Shown here: positions 1 to 12,694 of the stretch, piece by piece
How the letters are laid out: the number at the start of each line of letters is the position of its first letter
How positions within the stretch are numbered: position 1 is the first letter of the stretch
Assembly: GCA_027625915.1 (NCBI GenBank)
Contig: JANTQA010000023.1
Span: 3,472,001 to 3,536,000 of the forward strand
DNA: 64,000 nucleotides
Reading direction: 5' to 3'
From: Anaeramoeba flamelloides
Lineage: Eukaryota; Metamonada; Anaeramoebidae
Translations under genes and position numbers: made by a program
The notes under the pieces: generated by a model
What the model was told of the DNA's origin: nothing
Database searches by the model: none
The model's input: only the letters and a program-made list of their open reading frames with translations

Positions 1-635
1 GCACTGCGCATAGAGTTCATTTCCAATTTGAATTTTTGTTATTGTGACCCAGACCGAAAAGGCCTCACCCTTGACTGTCTTTAAATCCCATCCAAATTGT
101 ATTGTTCCGTCTTCTGAATTTTTTACTTGTACCGCCAAGCGGCTTATTGCTTCACCAGTTGGGCAATTAAAATATTTTTGGTTTGCTTTAATGAAGATAA
201 AGAAAGGTTTGTTTGAATTAATATAAGAAAGAATTGTTCAGGAAGAGAATACATAAAAAGCATAATTTGAAAATTCGTATTTTGGAAAACAATTTTTTTT
301 TATTTTTCTTTTAAATTTTTTTGTCAATTCGAGAAGAGAAGAAAGTAAACAAAAGTAAACAAAAGTAAACAAAAGTAAACAAAAGTAAACAAAAGTTAGG
401 GTCTGGGGAAACACTTACGTTGTGCAACTGCAGTACCATCCATTTCTCCGCTTTCTGGAAATTTATCAATCCCAAAATCATCGAGTGCGGCTCGGTTTGC
501 AAATACCATTTTGCAAGACGTCAGGTTATAAACTGTAATTGCTAATTTGATTGTTCCTAACTTTCGAAAATATTTTTTTTTGTGTCTTTTCTTAATGATA
601 TGTGAATTTTTTGTTCCCAACCCTTGATTTCCCAT
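1..635 (-). CDS. PAS-domain protein, 5' part (runs off left edge)
   Basis: Two minus-strand exons are visible: 419-635 and 1-185 (continuing beyond the window). They join across a 233-bp intron (186-418) with a GTAAGT donor and an AAAG acceptor, and the phase-1 join keeps a single frame. The product begins MGNQ, so glycine 2 could be myristoylated; this is a family-style guess. From about residue 28 the first exon carries the front half of a PAS fold (VYNLTSCKMVFANRAAL, the usual N-R-A-A-L segment followed by FGID). Exon 2 supplies the back half (SRLAVQVKNSEDGT then FSVWVTITKIQIG), which normally precedes a kinase, cyclase or another PAS domain. PAS domains bind small ligands or mediate dimerisation in sensory proteins. 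The output domain lies outside the window, so the enzyme class is unknown. The PAS call is strong; the start is likely because upstream sequence is non-coding. Confidence 0.75.
341..396. repeat. 10-bp tandem repeat inside the PAS-gene intron
   Basis: The unit aaaagtaaac is repeated about 5.5 times without change. It sits in intron 186-418, just downstream (in gene sense) of the GTAAGT donor. It is a simple minisatellite. Confidence 0.9.
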
Positions 636-2041
636 TTTCTTAAAGTTATTTGATAAAAAATGATTTGTAATTCATTTTGAAAAAAGGAGAAAATACTTGG
701 ATTTTACAATCAAAACACAAACCAATTCATTGTTTGTCTTTACATAAAAAAATGGATTACTCCAAGGCACTTTTTGTTTTAAAAATATTTTTTTCAAAAT
801 GTTTTTAAAAAAATCATTAAAATGTTTGTTTAAAATTGGTAACTCAATCCCCCCCATTCTTACATCAAATCAAAAAACCACATTTTTTTTTTTGATCTTA
901 ATTTTTGTGAAAAAAGGTAAAAAATTTTTTCCTTTTTTTGTTTTTTATTAAAAAATAAATCGGAAATAAGTTTTGATCAAAGCCCAAACTAACACAAAAC
1001 GAGTCCTACAATATATAACCTGATTTGTTTCTTAAAGTCAAATTGTTTTGGATCAGACAAGTTCATAAAAGTTACGAACTTTTTTTTTGGATATTGGAAT
1101 AAAATAAAATTTGACAAATAACTAAAGTCTGCTTTGGAAGTGATAAAAAAAAATCAATATTGCAAATATTAAGATTATTTACAATCAGTTTTGACTTAAT
1201 TTTTTTTTGATTTTTTATTCTGCCCTTTTCGATGTTTTGGAATTAGGGACAAAAACTATTTCCTTAAAGGTAACTAACCTCTTTCTAAATTTTTTGAAAA
1301 TTTTCAAGTAAAAACAAGTGTTTTTTTTTTTTTACATTTTTAGGCAAACCAAAACCGACAGTTTGTTTGAATGTTATGAGGTTTGATTGTAAGAATATAT
1401 TATTATTAAATCTGATCATAATCTAAAAATCGAATTCTTTTATATCCATACACATTTTGACTCAAGAATTTCCTCTTGAAATAGGCAATTTTTTTGAGAG
1501 ACAAAATTGCAAATTTAAAGAAAAACCTCAATTTTGACTTTATACTCAAAAACAAAAAATTAGTAAGGCAATTTTTTATAATTTCGTTATTCTCTTTTGT
1601 CAAAAAACGAATTAAAAGATCACAAAACTATTCAAAAAGGAAAATAGTCAATCTATTATGTTAGTTTGCAATTGGAGTTTTTGAGAAAAAATCTCTTTTA
1701 CTTTGGTAGAAATCTAAGAAAAATATCTTGCATAAAGAAAAAAAAAGTTCCTGTTGTTTAAGTAATCAATTTAAATCAATTTTCACTTGAGTAATTCCTC
1801 TATTGTAAAAATTTCAAACAAGTAGGTTGGAATTTGTGTTCTTAATATATATTTGGATATTTTTTAAATTATGGTATAAATAGGTAGATTTAAGAATCCT
1901 CTTAGAAAAGAATTACAGATTTGATTAAAAAGATTTTCAGCTGAAATTTTATCTCATTTAAAGATCACACACTATTGATGTAATAATAATGCTTCTGAAA
2001 AGTGACTTCAATTTACGTTTTTTTTGTTTACTCAATTTGTT
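636..2041. other. Gene-free A+T-rich stretch
   Basis: Only short, low-complexity open frames occur on either strand, with no domain-like protein and no RNA gene that I can recognise. It includes the 5' flank of the PAS gene. Confidence 0.6.
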
Positions 2042-2415
2042 TTAGTTAAAATAAAGCGTGCAAAAAAGTTTAATGTGTGTTAGGAAATAAATAATGTGTT
2101 TTTTTGTTTTAGAAGACCTATACCGAAACCGATCAAAGAAAACGACAATAAACCAAAAGATAATTTGGTATTGATTACTTAAAGTTATTTTCTTCAAAAT
2201 CAAATTCTTAAAATGAAAGATCAAATCATAAATTTCTTAAAAAATAGGGAATTTTCATAAAAATTTGATTTCTCAAAAAAAAAAAAAATTCAAAAAAATT
2301 GAATAATTATGGAAAATAAATTTCATTCCTAATTTTAAATTTACTTGAAAACATCAACAAGTTTACTTTCAAAATTGATTTGGACTTAGAAATACCATTG
2401 GGACCGTAGATTGGA
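2042..2415 (-). mobile_element. Fragment of TIR element family b
   Basis: From 2042 the sequence runs like the reverse complement of the complete copy at 13871-14346. The shared end reads AAAATAAAGCGTGCAAAAAA, and the interior includes TTTACTTTCAAAATTGATTTG. The other end decays near 2415, so this is an old, truncated copy. Confidence 0.6.
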
Positions 2416-4589
2416 TTTTATATCTTAAGACGATTAGAAAAAAAAGCACCAATTTTATTTTGGAAAACGGATTTATAGTCTTTTAACAAGCATTATTTTA
2501 ATCACTGTAATATTAGTTTTATTCTTTCAAGAATTGTTTAAGACTCGTTTTGTTCAAATTAACTGAACAAGGATTCATGAAAGTCCAAGAAAACTGAATT
2601 TCCTTCTGTTTTCAGCAATATATTCGAAAAAAAATCTTCTAGTATATCCAAAAGCAAATTCAAAAAAATTTTACCTCATCTTGAGTTTTTGAAAAATAAA
2701 GTAAAAGTCTGATTCCCACAAAAGCTAATTTTCTGAAATGAATTATTGTTTTTAAAAGTTTTGATCCATTTTTCCCATATTTAGAAAAGTTCAAAATCCA
2801 ACAATATTTCTGAATTGATTAAAAAAAAATTATTTTCTTTGAAAAGAAGATTGAAATCTTATTGTCTGTAAAGGGGACGTACTAAAATACACTTTTAAAA
2901 ATTAAAAAACAAATTTCTAAAATAACCCAGGATAAAATTCTACTTTTTTTCAAAACGAATTACAATAATTAATTTAAACTTGTAAACTATATAATTTGTT
3001 TATTCAAAGAACAGTTCAAATCAGTTTTTTCTTTTTATTGATCAAAAAAATACCATAAAAAAACCAAAAGAATCGAATTAATAATTCTCTCAAAATAATA
3101 TGTGTTTCCAGGAAAATTCAACGTAGAACCCAAAGAAATACCCTTTTAATTCGATTATTTTTATTCAATGATTAATGATATACTATTTGTTGCAAAATAA
3201 ACTGAACAAAATTTTCATTCAGCTTTCCAAAAAAAAAATTATTATCACAGCTAATCAGTGGAAAATTTCAGATTTTTAATTCTTAAAACCAGCTTAAATC
3301 ACTAATTAACCTTTCAGAATTGGGAGAATTGATGATTTGTTTTAATTCTTGGAATGTGATTTTTTATGGAAAGCTGTATAATAATTTTGATCTTTTCATT
3401 TTAGAATTAACAATAGAATTGGAAACTTTGATGATTTTTTATAATTATTGACAGGAGATTTTTTTGAAAAGTTGAATGAATAATTTACTCTATTTTAATT
3501 GAAATTAACTGTACTTATTTTGGACATGTAAAATTCAACTTTTAATCTAAAAACAATACTTTTTTAATTTGATTATTTATCATCTTAATTTATAACCCAA
3601 TCTTAATTTTTTCAGTGGGTTATTAACAACACAAGAATTAAATTTATTAAATTGAATTTTCAATTATTTCCAAATTTTTTCAAAATTTTTAAATAAATAA
3701 AAGGAATTCAAATTAATAATTCAAATAATAAAAAAAAATTATATTATCAAATAATTGATTTTAAAACTAAGAGCAACTTTTTTATACCCTCTAAATAATT
3801 GGAAAAGAATATTACCTAATTTTTTTAAATTGCAAGAAATTTAAGAAATATTTGTGAATAAAATAAATGATCAATTTTTTTATGAGAAATTCAATTGTTC
3901 GATATTTGATTTATTTTTATTGTATTTTTAAAATAAGATTATTCCGAAAGGTTATAAGTCCCTGTATACTCTCAAAAATTCTTAAAAGTGAGATTTCATA
4001 AATATAAAACTGTTTGGAAAATTTTTCTTTTTTTGTTTTGATCCAAAAATCCAAACAAAAAACAATTAGATCTTTCTACTGAAAATTTGATTTAAGAAAA
4101 ATGAACTGTTTTAAAAATGATAACTCATTTATTTAAAGTTGATAAATGAAGTTACATATTGAGTTTTTTTGTATTCCCGTGTAAATAATTTCCCTATTTA
4201 CTTTTTGTAAAAAAAAAATGAAGAAGAATTACTAGTACCGTAACATTAAGTGTGATCACATTTCAACTGAAAAACTTTTTTTCAATTATTAAAAATTTTG
4301 GCATTTTGGAATTCTTTATTTTTTCAAATATTTGTTTTTTGGAAAAAAATATTTTTTGCGAAAAAATTTAGAATTTACATTGAAAAGGTCCCAAAATGTA
4401 TAATTATTATCTCATACTTATCAATTTTTTTTTTAAAGTCTTGTATAGCTTCAGAAAAATGATTCTAAGTTCACATAAAGTACCCCAGTTTTTAAATAAA
4501 AGTAATCTTAAAATATAGAAACAAAAACACAATTGACAATCAACAAATTGAAATTTCAGAGATTAAATTGAAGGATTAAAGAAAGGGAA
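2416..4589. other. Gene-free stretch with one decayed TIR element
   Basis: No coding signal. Positions about 3179-3500 resemble 8567-8790 and 29950-30176, sharing ACTATTTgTTGCAAAATAAA and TTCATTCAGCTTTCCAAA. This marks a decayed copy of a short inverted-repeat element. Nothing else is recognised. Confidence 0.5.
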
Positions 4590-5564
4590 ATTAATTTCAA
4601 TAAACATATTTATTGTATTTTTTTTTATATTAAATCAAGAAAAAATGACAAAATAACAAATTTTTTCAGACATAATTATATTGTTTATGTCTTGAGCAAA
4701 GTTTTTTATTGGGATATTACTCTAATAATTTAGAGTAATAATGGATTTTTATTTTTTTTTTGTTTTGAAAACCGTTTTAGTTCCCTGAAAATTCGTGTAA
4801 TTTTCAAAAAAGGATTGGAAATAGGCATTTTTTTAAAAATATGAGTTTTATCTCGATTTTTAATAACTCATTATCATTATTTTTTCAAAATTGGAATTCT
4901 AAAGATTTTTTTATTAATGTAACTCAACTGTTTAGGATGGTGAGAAGAGGGGAAAAAAATAACTTTGAAAATTTATTGTCATATTGATTGTTTTATTTTT
5001 TTTTTTAGTAGAATTCACTAATTTTATCTCTATTCTTTAAAAAATTAAAATTTGTTTTACTCTTAACAACTAAAAATAAAAAAAATTACGAAGAATTTTT
5101 AATTTTAATTTTCAAATTATATTATTTTTGTTAAAAATAGTTACTTAATTCCAAGTATACAATGACAATTATTATTTGATTTAGAATTCAACCTATCTGA
5201 AATATTTTTTAAATCTGGTTAATATTAAAATATTACCCATTAAGAAAAATATATTGCTTATTTTTTTCATCACCATTCAAATAACAAAATTTATTAGTCA
5301 AAAATACTGAAAAAAGATTTAATGAAAAACTAACCAGGATTAATATATTTTTAAGGATATTTAGAGGGCTTCATAACTGAGGTTTTAAAGTTGAATAAAA
5401 AAAGAAAAAAATTAAAAAGTACAATAATTTATTTATTTATTGTGAGATAGGAGTAATCAAAGAAAATTTGCCCAATAAAATCAGAAAAAAATAATTAAAA
5501 TTATAAAGTACAAAAATATTATATCATTTACATGACCAAATTAAAAAATAAACACTTTCTTTAG

Positions 5565-6110
5565 TTTTTTCAAGATTTGAAAGAATTACATAAAAACCTT
5601 GTTTTTTTCTAAATTCTTTCGAATTCTGGAAAACAGCCGTTAGCTTTTTTTAATTTGATAAATAAAAAGAAAATTCTAAACTTTTCTTTTTATTTCCCTT
5701 ATTTAAAAAAAGCACCATTAGGTTTTCTTGAGTTTTCTGTTTATCTGGAAAATCAATAAATTTTCGTTAGGTTTTTTTAAGTTTTCAATTTATTTATAGA
5801 GTGTTCTAGGTTTTTTTGAGGTTTTCTATTTTATTTGTGAAGTGTTCTAGGTTTTTTTACTTTAGAAATAAACCGAAAATTTATTAAAAATTTCTGTTTA
5901 TTTCTAAAGTAAAAAAACCTAACGAAAATCTATTGGTTTTCCAAATAAATAGAAAACTCAAAAAAATCTAATGAAAATCAATAGATTTTCGAAATAAAAT
6001 AGAAAAACTCAAAAAAACCTAGAACACTTCACAAATAAAATAAAAACCCTCAAAAAAACCTCGAATAATTAATAAACAGAAAACCTCAAGAAAACCTAAA
6101 CACTCGACGG
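5565..6110. repeat. Modular palindromic array, locus 1
   Basis: A chain of recurring units in both orientations. One unit contains GTTTTCTGTTTATCTGGAAA followed by AATCAATAAATTTTC. A second contains GAGGTTTTCTATTTTATTTG and ends GAAGTGTTCTAGG. A third is a hairpin centred near 5890 (ACTTTAGAAATAAACCGAAA against its complement). Units meet at TAGG/CCTA joints. The right end reads cctaaacactcgacggcact, like the ends of the other arrays. It is inserted in element E. Confidence 0.75.
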
Positions 6111-6234
6111 CACTCGGCAACACCTCACCTGAAACAGGGTAAGTAAAAACCCCAATAGAAAGATTACCAGTAATAAATAAGGATTCCACAAACCCCGATT
6201 AATTAATTGGCATTCCACTTTCCCCTAATAAAAA

Positions 6235-6475
6235 AAGTATTTTTATAACATGTTATAACGTGTTGTAAAGGCATTATAAACGTTTAAAATGTTATAAAAT
6301 TTTATAATAAAAACTTTTATAACAAATTATTGTTATAAAATGTCTTATAAAATTTGTAACATGTTATAAGCCCCATCTACGAATACTTTTTTCAAAAAAT
6401 ATCGAAAAAATCAACATTTAAAAGGAAATTTTCTGAAAAAAATGTTATATAGATGTTATAAAAAAATTTTTTTAT
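6235..6475. repeat. TTATAA-rich palindromic segment
   Basis: More than a dozen TTATAA or near-TTATAA hexamers occur within 240 bp, including ACATGTTATAACGTGTTGTA and its partner CTTATAAAATTTGTAACATG. It lies between element E sequence and a hairpin module. I see no reading frame. Its origin is unknown. Confidence 0.6.
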
Positions 6476-6477
6476 TA

Positions 6478-6556
6478 GGTTCGTTAGCTTTTTTTTAATT
6501 TAAAAGAATTGAGTAAAATCAAAGATTTTACTCAATTCTTTTGAATTTAAAAAAAA
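6478..6556. repeat. Hairpin module D, solitary
   Basis: A near-perfect inverted repeat around 6520: TTAAAAGAATTGAGTAAAAT pairs with ATTTTACTCAATTCTTTTGA. It is bounded by gttagc on the left and tctagacatgacat on the right. The same module occurs at 11100-11170, 13035-13095, 24825-24890 and 42300-42370. Confidence 0.75.
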
Positions 6557-7299
6557 TCTAGACATGACATAGAAGAGTCGGGCACTATGTACTGGAATTT
6601 GTATATTTTAAAAACGACCAACAATTAACATTTATTTACCAAGAATAATTTATTTTAATCTTGAGATAAAATATCTTGTTAACCTTTGAGAATTAACATC
6701 ATTCACAAAGAAGACTAAAAATAAAGTATGTGGGCTATTGGGGTGGGTGATTTGCATTAGTGGGCCAAGGTTTAAACGTTTCTAAAAATTCGATTAGTAA
6801 AGTCGAAATATTTGTTGAATATCATCAAATAAAACTTATCCTTTTATTTGTTAAAAAACTCAAATACTTGAAAAAAAAATATGAAATTCAAGACAAATTT
6901 ATATATACGATAATCAATCTAAATACTTTAAAGTTGAAAATTATTCTTTTAAAGTTGTACAGAAATGGGGGTTTCGAGTTTACACAAATAGGAAATTTTT
7001 TTCTTCAAGAATTAACTGATTGATTGATTTGATTATAAATTTTGAAAGTCTTGGAAAATATTGGAACTATTTTTGATAATACAACTAGTTTAGATAAAGG
7101 ATTCAGAATTTGTGTTTTTGATGTTGGTGATTATTGAGTAAATATTTAAATTTAAAAAATAATGTCTTTTGGGGAGGTTTTAAATTAATTATTAAATAAT
7201 GTGATAAATAGTTACTTTGGTTTTCTATTATTTAGATTTAAAAAAGGAATTAAAAAAAAAATATTTTCAAAATTCAAATTTAAAATTGTGATCCTTATT

Positions 7300-7865
7300 A
7301 TGGGTTACAATCCCATAAATTTGAAAAAAAGATTATTCTGTATAAGGTGTATCGATTTGTTAATTTGATTATAATCTGATAGATCTTGTGATTATTATGG
7401 ATTTTACGAGTTGTTCAAAACAGCAATTATTGACATTTTTTTTTTTATTTTCATAAATCGGAATTTGAAGAGTGTAAGATTAATAGATTGGTTGGTGTTT
7501 AAGAATAAATTTAGATTGTTTTGTTGTAAAAGAAAATTTTGATTTAAACTTTTTTGTCAATTAACTAATAAAAATAATTTTTTTTTTTACAAGATATTAA
7601 TAAAAGCAAACCTAAGAAAAAGTTTCAACCAACAACATAAAAAACACAGTTTTTTTTAATACTTAATTTCGGATTTATTAGTATTAGACTCTTCAATTCC
7701 GGTTTTCTGAAATAAAAAAAAAATAAATTGTCCAAAATTGGCATTTTGAACAACTCTTAAATCCTATAATTTAATGAAAGATCAATCAGCTAAGTACTAA
7801 ATTAACAAGTGGTCATGCTCTAGATAAGATAATCATATTTTTCGAAATTCAAGGAAAGTAAGCCT
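7300..7865. mobile_element. Hairpin element F3, left-arm copy
   Basis: The ends are long inverted repeats: GGTTACAATCCCATAAATTT on the left, and degenerate TAGATAAGATAATC then TCGAAATTCAAGG on the right. Internal halves pair through TAAGATTAATAGATTGG. There is no coding capacity. The right-arm counterpart is at 15885-16440, so it predates the arm duplication. A fresher copy is at 22425-22990. Confidence 0.65.
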
Positions 7866-8220
7866 TAAAAGATGTATTACGGTTTATTCATTATAATATT
7901 TCTGAACTTTTTTTAAGAACAATTGAAATAGAGGATATAACTAAGATCATATTAGCCAATTATTTGTGAACTTTAATGACAAAACCAATACAGATAAGAT
8001 TACTTGTTTAATTTTATTACCTAGAGAGTGATAAAGATGAAAAAATTATAAAGGTGGTTGTAACAAGAAATTCGTAAAAAATTTTTTTTGAAATTTTTTT
8101 TTTTTTTTTTTTTGATTGTATTTTTTTTTTTTTACTGTTTTTTGAAAACTTTTAAGTCAGAAAATACAAAGTTTAACACTCATAGTTTCTAAAAAAATAT
8201 AAGAAAATGTTTAAAAAAAA

Positions 8221-8291
8221 GGGCCAAACCGAGAATCGAACTCGGGTCCCATGCTCCCAAAGCATGTATTCTCCCATTAAACTATTTGGCC
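8221..8291 (-). tRNA. tRNA-Pro (anticodon UGG), left palindrome arm
   Basis: A 71-nt cloverleaf: acceptor GGCCAAA/TTTGGCC, anticodon stem CATGC/GCATG with loop TTTGGGA (anticodon TGG), T arm CCGAG-TTCGATT-CTCGG, and discriminator C. The D stem is short (3 bp with one G-U pair). No intron, and CCA is not encoded. The gene sense strand is followed by oligo-T, as expected for a Pol III terminator. It is base-identical to 15448-15518 although the flanking arms have diverged. Confidence 0.95.
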
Positions 8292-8799
8292 AGACATAAA
8301 TCTTTTAAAATTGAATTAATAAAATAACTAATAATCAAATTTTAAACAGACTCAATACAGAAAAATAATATTTTTTTATACTTAAGGGATAAAAATAACT
8401 TTTATTTTATCAATAATTAAAAATATTTTAAATTGGTTAAAAATTTATTTGTTTTAACTGGTAATAAATAGCACAAAAAATCAAATATAAATTAAATTAA
8501 ACAAAATCATTATTTCATAATTGAAAAACGATCAATTTAAAAACTTAAACTAACAAAAATACACTATACTATTTATTGCAAAATAAATAGAACAACATAA
8601 ACATTCACTTTTCCAAACAAAATTGTAGTTTATAAATCATATAGAATTCAAATTTTTAATTCTTCATACCAGCTTACATTATTAATTTAGCTTTTGAGAA
8701 TTAAGAACTTTTGATGATTTGATATTAATTCTTGTATGCGATGTTTTTTGGAAAATTGAGAGAAAATTTTGATCTTTTTATTTTACAATTATCAGTACA

Positions 8800-10640
8800 T
8801 TACATTTCCAAATTCACAATTAGAAACTTAAAAGACTATTTTGAGTATAAAAGGAAAAAATTTGGATTCTGAAAATCATTTATTTTTAAGTCTTTTTTCA
8901 AGTGTGAATAAACAGTAATCTATGTTAGGATACAAAGGATCCAAAAATTCAGAGAATTAATAACGGATGATAAAAATAGTTAACAATAAATCATAGCAAG
9001 ACTTACTAATGGGAGAATTTTTCAAACACAATAAAACCTTAGTAAAATTCTTTTGAAAAAGAAAAGAAAAAAAAAAAAAAAAACAAGAAATTTTTAGATA
9101 AAAATTTTATTTTGTAAATGAAAATTAATGGTCAGTCTTCTACTGCAATAAGAGAAAATTTTAAAAACTTTTATTGGTGATATTATCTACTCACAAATTT
9201 TGTATATAGGTAATTGTCGAAAAATTCTGATCAACTAAGAAACCGAGGAAAGAATATTTTTTTTGTTAGATCAATTTTTTTTTTCCTTTTTCTCTAAAAA
9301 GAAAACATATAAATTTATCTTATTTCTCACATTATAAAAAATTTTTACCCTGTTTATTTCATTTCCGTAATTATTATACATTGAAAATTCTTGGTTACCA
9401 GGAATATAAATATAAAGATTTTTTTTTTTTTTTTTGATAATTCTTTTGGTTAACCAAAAAAATTGATATATTCAATTTGATTGAAAAATAATAGGGATTT
9501 TTTTAAGAAGGATAGTTATAATAATTAATGTTTTCAAGTCATTTAAAAATTTTACTTGGAAATTTTGTAATTGTTCTAAGATGAAATTAGATTTTTCACA
9601 ATACAATTTTTTATAAAAGATATTTGGGAATAAAGTAATTTTATCCATAAAATTCAAAATCATTTATTTTTCTGATAAAATGATTAGAATTGTAATTAAG
9701 GATTCTTGTGAATAAGACCAAACAATTTGATTCAAAAAATTTTTACAAAATTGAAATTTATTTTGCAATTTATTTTCATTTTCTGTAAACAAGAAACAAA
9801 CTTTTTTCCATCATTAAAGAAAAATTTTTTATTGCATAATAGATCTCAATTTCATTAGAAATTTTTTTGAATCTTCTACTGAATATTCATTTAATATTTT
9901 ATTTAATAACCATCGCAATTAGATTTTTGGCCAAAATTTGAATTGAAATATTAATCATTAAAAAGAATAACCAAATAAAAAATTTTCTTTCGAAATAAAA
10001 TACTTTCCAACATCAAAATGAAAAATATGTTTTGACATTGTCAAGAATTATCTTAATTTTTAAACACAATAATAGGTTACTTTTTTTCATTTTATATTGG
10101 AAAGACGCAAATTTTAGATTTTAAAAAAGATACTCAAATCAATAAATTGTTTAAACTAATTAACTTATCCATATCACAAAGTAGAAACACAAATTACAAA
10201 AAAAAAAAATATTCAAGATTTTTAAAAGATTACTTTTTATCTTTAAAAAATGATTACTCCCTATGAGCACAATTTTTTTTTTTTTTTTTTGGAAACTAAA
10301 TGGAATGTCACAAATGTATTTAACAACTATAGGAATTTCTTTTTAAAAAAAATTCCAAAACAAAAATGTATCAAAAATATATCGAAAAAAATAAAAGAAC
10401 AAAAGTGTGGAAAAATAATAAATTTTAATGTCTGGCTCAAGATCTAATTTACTTTGAATTTTAAATGTTATTATTGCAATCAAAGTAACATTTGTATTGT
10501 CATTGAAATCTTCCAATGAAATTTTTTTCTTTATTTTGCTTTTAATTTTTTTCAGAATTTTTTTTCGAAAAAAATTGGTAAAGAACTTTTCAAAAAAGTG
10601 AAACTAAAAAAAAAATACCAAACTCTTATGTTTTTTTTTT
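8800..10640. other. Left-arm-specific gene-free segment
   Basis: This part of the left arm has no counterpart in the right arm, where elements occupy 13475-15010 instead. It has only low-complexity open frames and no RNA gene or recognisable element. It is either sequence lost from the right arm or an unrecognised insertion. Confidence 0.45.
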
Positions 10641-11094
10641 GTGAACAAATCACGATCATGAAAAAATTTTTTTCGAAAAAAATTAAACTTTTGCTAATTT
10701 TTCACTTTTTGATAACTTCACTTCTAATAAATACTATTGGTTAATAAAAGATCTTTGATCAAAAATTATTTTTCAAGATATTTACTAATTTAAAGTTGGA
10801 AAAACCAAATTTCCAGGTTCTATTAAGATTTTTTTCAATTTAATAGTAAAAAATTTGAATAATTTTTTTATTTTACAGTTAAGAGGTTTATAATCATATA
10901 TTTAAAAAGAATTTTAAATTTGATAAATATCTTTAAAATGGATAATTAATTATTTGTTGTATTAAAGAATTATTTATTGATATAAATTGTAAAAATAATC
11001 TTTTTTTGTTGATTTTCAATTAGTTTTTTTTTAATTTTTGTAATAAACAGAAAAATAATTTAATTGTCAGTTTATTTCTAAAAGTAAAAAAAAA

Positions 11095-11465
11095 AAGTGG
11101 CTGTTAGCTTTTCCAGAATTTAAAAGAATTGAGTAAAATCTATGATTTTTCTCCATTCTTTTGAATTCTGGAAAAGCTAGACACTCTACCGACACCCTTT
11201 AGGTTTTTTTCAAGAATTTAAAAGAATTGACTAAAATCTTTGACTTTTCCCTATTTTTTTGAATTCTGGTAAATAGCTGTTAACTTTTCTTGAGTTTTCT
11301 GTTTATTTAGAAAATCAATAGATTTTCGTTAGGTTTTTTTGAGTTTTCTATATATTTAGAAAATCAACCTATTTTCGAAATAAAATAGAAAACCACAAAA
11401 AAACCTAGAACACTTAACATACAAAATAGAAAACCTCAAGAAAAGCTAGGCAGTTTACGACACTT
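11095..11465. repeat. Modular palindromic array, locus 2 (left arm)
   Basis: Module order from the left: two D-type hairpins (CCAGAATTTAAAAGAATTG and partner), two A units (AGAAAATCAATAGATTTTC), then two reversed B units (CCTAGAACACTTAACATAC). It ends gctaggcagtttacgacact. It faces locus 3 across the palindrome centre, but the module content is not the same. Confidence 0.75.
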
Positions 11466-11899
11466 GCAATATTTATCATCAGTTATTTTTTTTCTTTATT
11501 TGATTTTTTTTAGATGAGTAGAGTGTTTTCAAAACTATTCGTTATTATCGATTCAAAAAAATAACCTTGAGTTGAATTTAAGAAAAATTAATCTTGGCAT
11601 CCAGTTAAAATTTTTACGAGAAAACATACCTTTTCTTCAAGAATAGAGACTTTTAAAAACCGTGGTTATACTGACAACAATAAATAGAATATCCTCATGA
11701 ATTCGAAGTTCTGTAATTACGATTCTATGACGAATAAAGTTTATTATTTTCGACAATAGATTAAGAGATTGTATAGTTCTTTCTAACTTTTTTTTTACAA
11801 TTTTATTTTTTCTTACTAGTAATGTGCGTTAAAATAATAGTATTCTTGTATTTAACCATTCATATTTAAAACTTCAAAAAGTAAGTATTTTTAAAAATT

Positions 11900-12300
11900 T
11901 TAAATTATAAAGATAAATGAAATAATAATCAACATAAAAACACAGAGAGCAATTATTTTTGTTTTATCTTGATAAAACAATTAGTTGTAACATCAATAAG
12001 TTTTTGAAATATTTCAAAAATAATTTGTCAAAAAAACTTATAAGAGTTTATTATTTAATTTTTAAAAAAAAAAACAAATTTTTTAATAACTTATCTACAT
12101 TTCGCTACAAATTTAAGAAATATATTTTAAAAATTTCGAATTTTCAAATTGATATTACAACCTTTAAATTGGGTACGTAATGTAGATTTTTTTTCCAGTT
12201 TTTTTACTAATACAAAGATATATTTTTAATTGATGAGATCTACAAAGATCACTACTTGGAAAATTGATTTTTTAGAAAAATTTAATCACTGGAGTACTAA
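11900..12300. repeat. Dispersed repeat forming the palindrome loop
   Basis: The unpaired centre of the palindrome resembles 28790-29300 and 41080-41430. All three contain GTAACATCAATA-like sequence, then AATTTTTTAGTAACT-like sequence, then a lysine-like A-rich run, and finally an AGATCT(A/C)CAAA block. Identity is moderate. An open frame at 11959-12180 lies inside and is not treated as a gene. Confidence 0.5.
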
Positions 12301-12694
12301 AAATTCTGGAAAAAAGGTGAAACACAATCTTTCATTCACTAGTAAGAAAAAATAAAATTCAAAATCACAAGTTAGACAAAACTACTAGGTTAATTAACCT
12401 TGAATCCTAAATAATAAAGTTTATTCACAAAATAATGATAATTCTAGAACTTTAAATTCATGGGACTATTTTATTTATTGTTTTCAGTAGGACTACCTTT
12501 TTTAAAGTCTCTAGTCTAAAAAAAAAGGTATTTTTTTTTGCAAAAAATTCCTAATAAACTGAAGAATGAATTATAGTTTAGTTCAACTTGGAGAAATTTA
12601 GTTTGTGAGATAATAACGAATAGTTATGAAAACATTGTACTCATCTAATAAAACTGAAACAGAGTAAAAAAATTACTGATGATTTTTTGGGGTG

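Larger units (their letters stand above)
5421..6612 (-). mobile_element. Copy of 280-bp element E, split by two later insertions
   Basis: The parts 5425-5560, 6115-6228 and 6578-6610 match, in order, the reverse complement of the uninterrupted copy at 53563-53842. Shared stretches include AGGAGTAATCAAAG, CATGACCAAATTAAAAA, TAGAAAGATTA and GGGCACTATGTAC. The right palindrome arm lacks the element: its sequence runs straight across near 17885. So E entered the left arm after the arms formed, or was lost from the right. A palindromic array (5565-6110) and a TTATAA-rich insert (6230-6577) lie inside it. Confidence 0.7.

Noticed and set aside
341-396. Regular short repeats considered as CRISPR
   Set aside because: Contiguous 10-bp units with no spacers, inside an intron of a eukaryotic gene.
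6760-7023. 87-codon open frame in the left palindrome arm
   Set aside because: About 45 codons are also open in the right arm near 17610-17740, but there the frame ends early, an 800-bp segment intervenes, there is no ATG start, and composition is only Lys/Ile/Leu.
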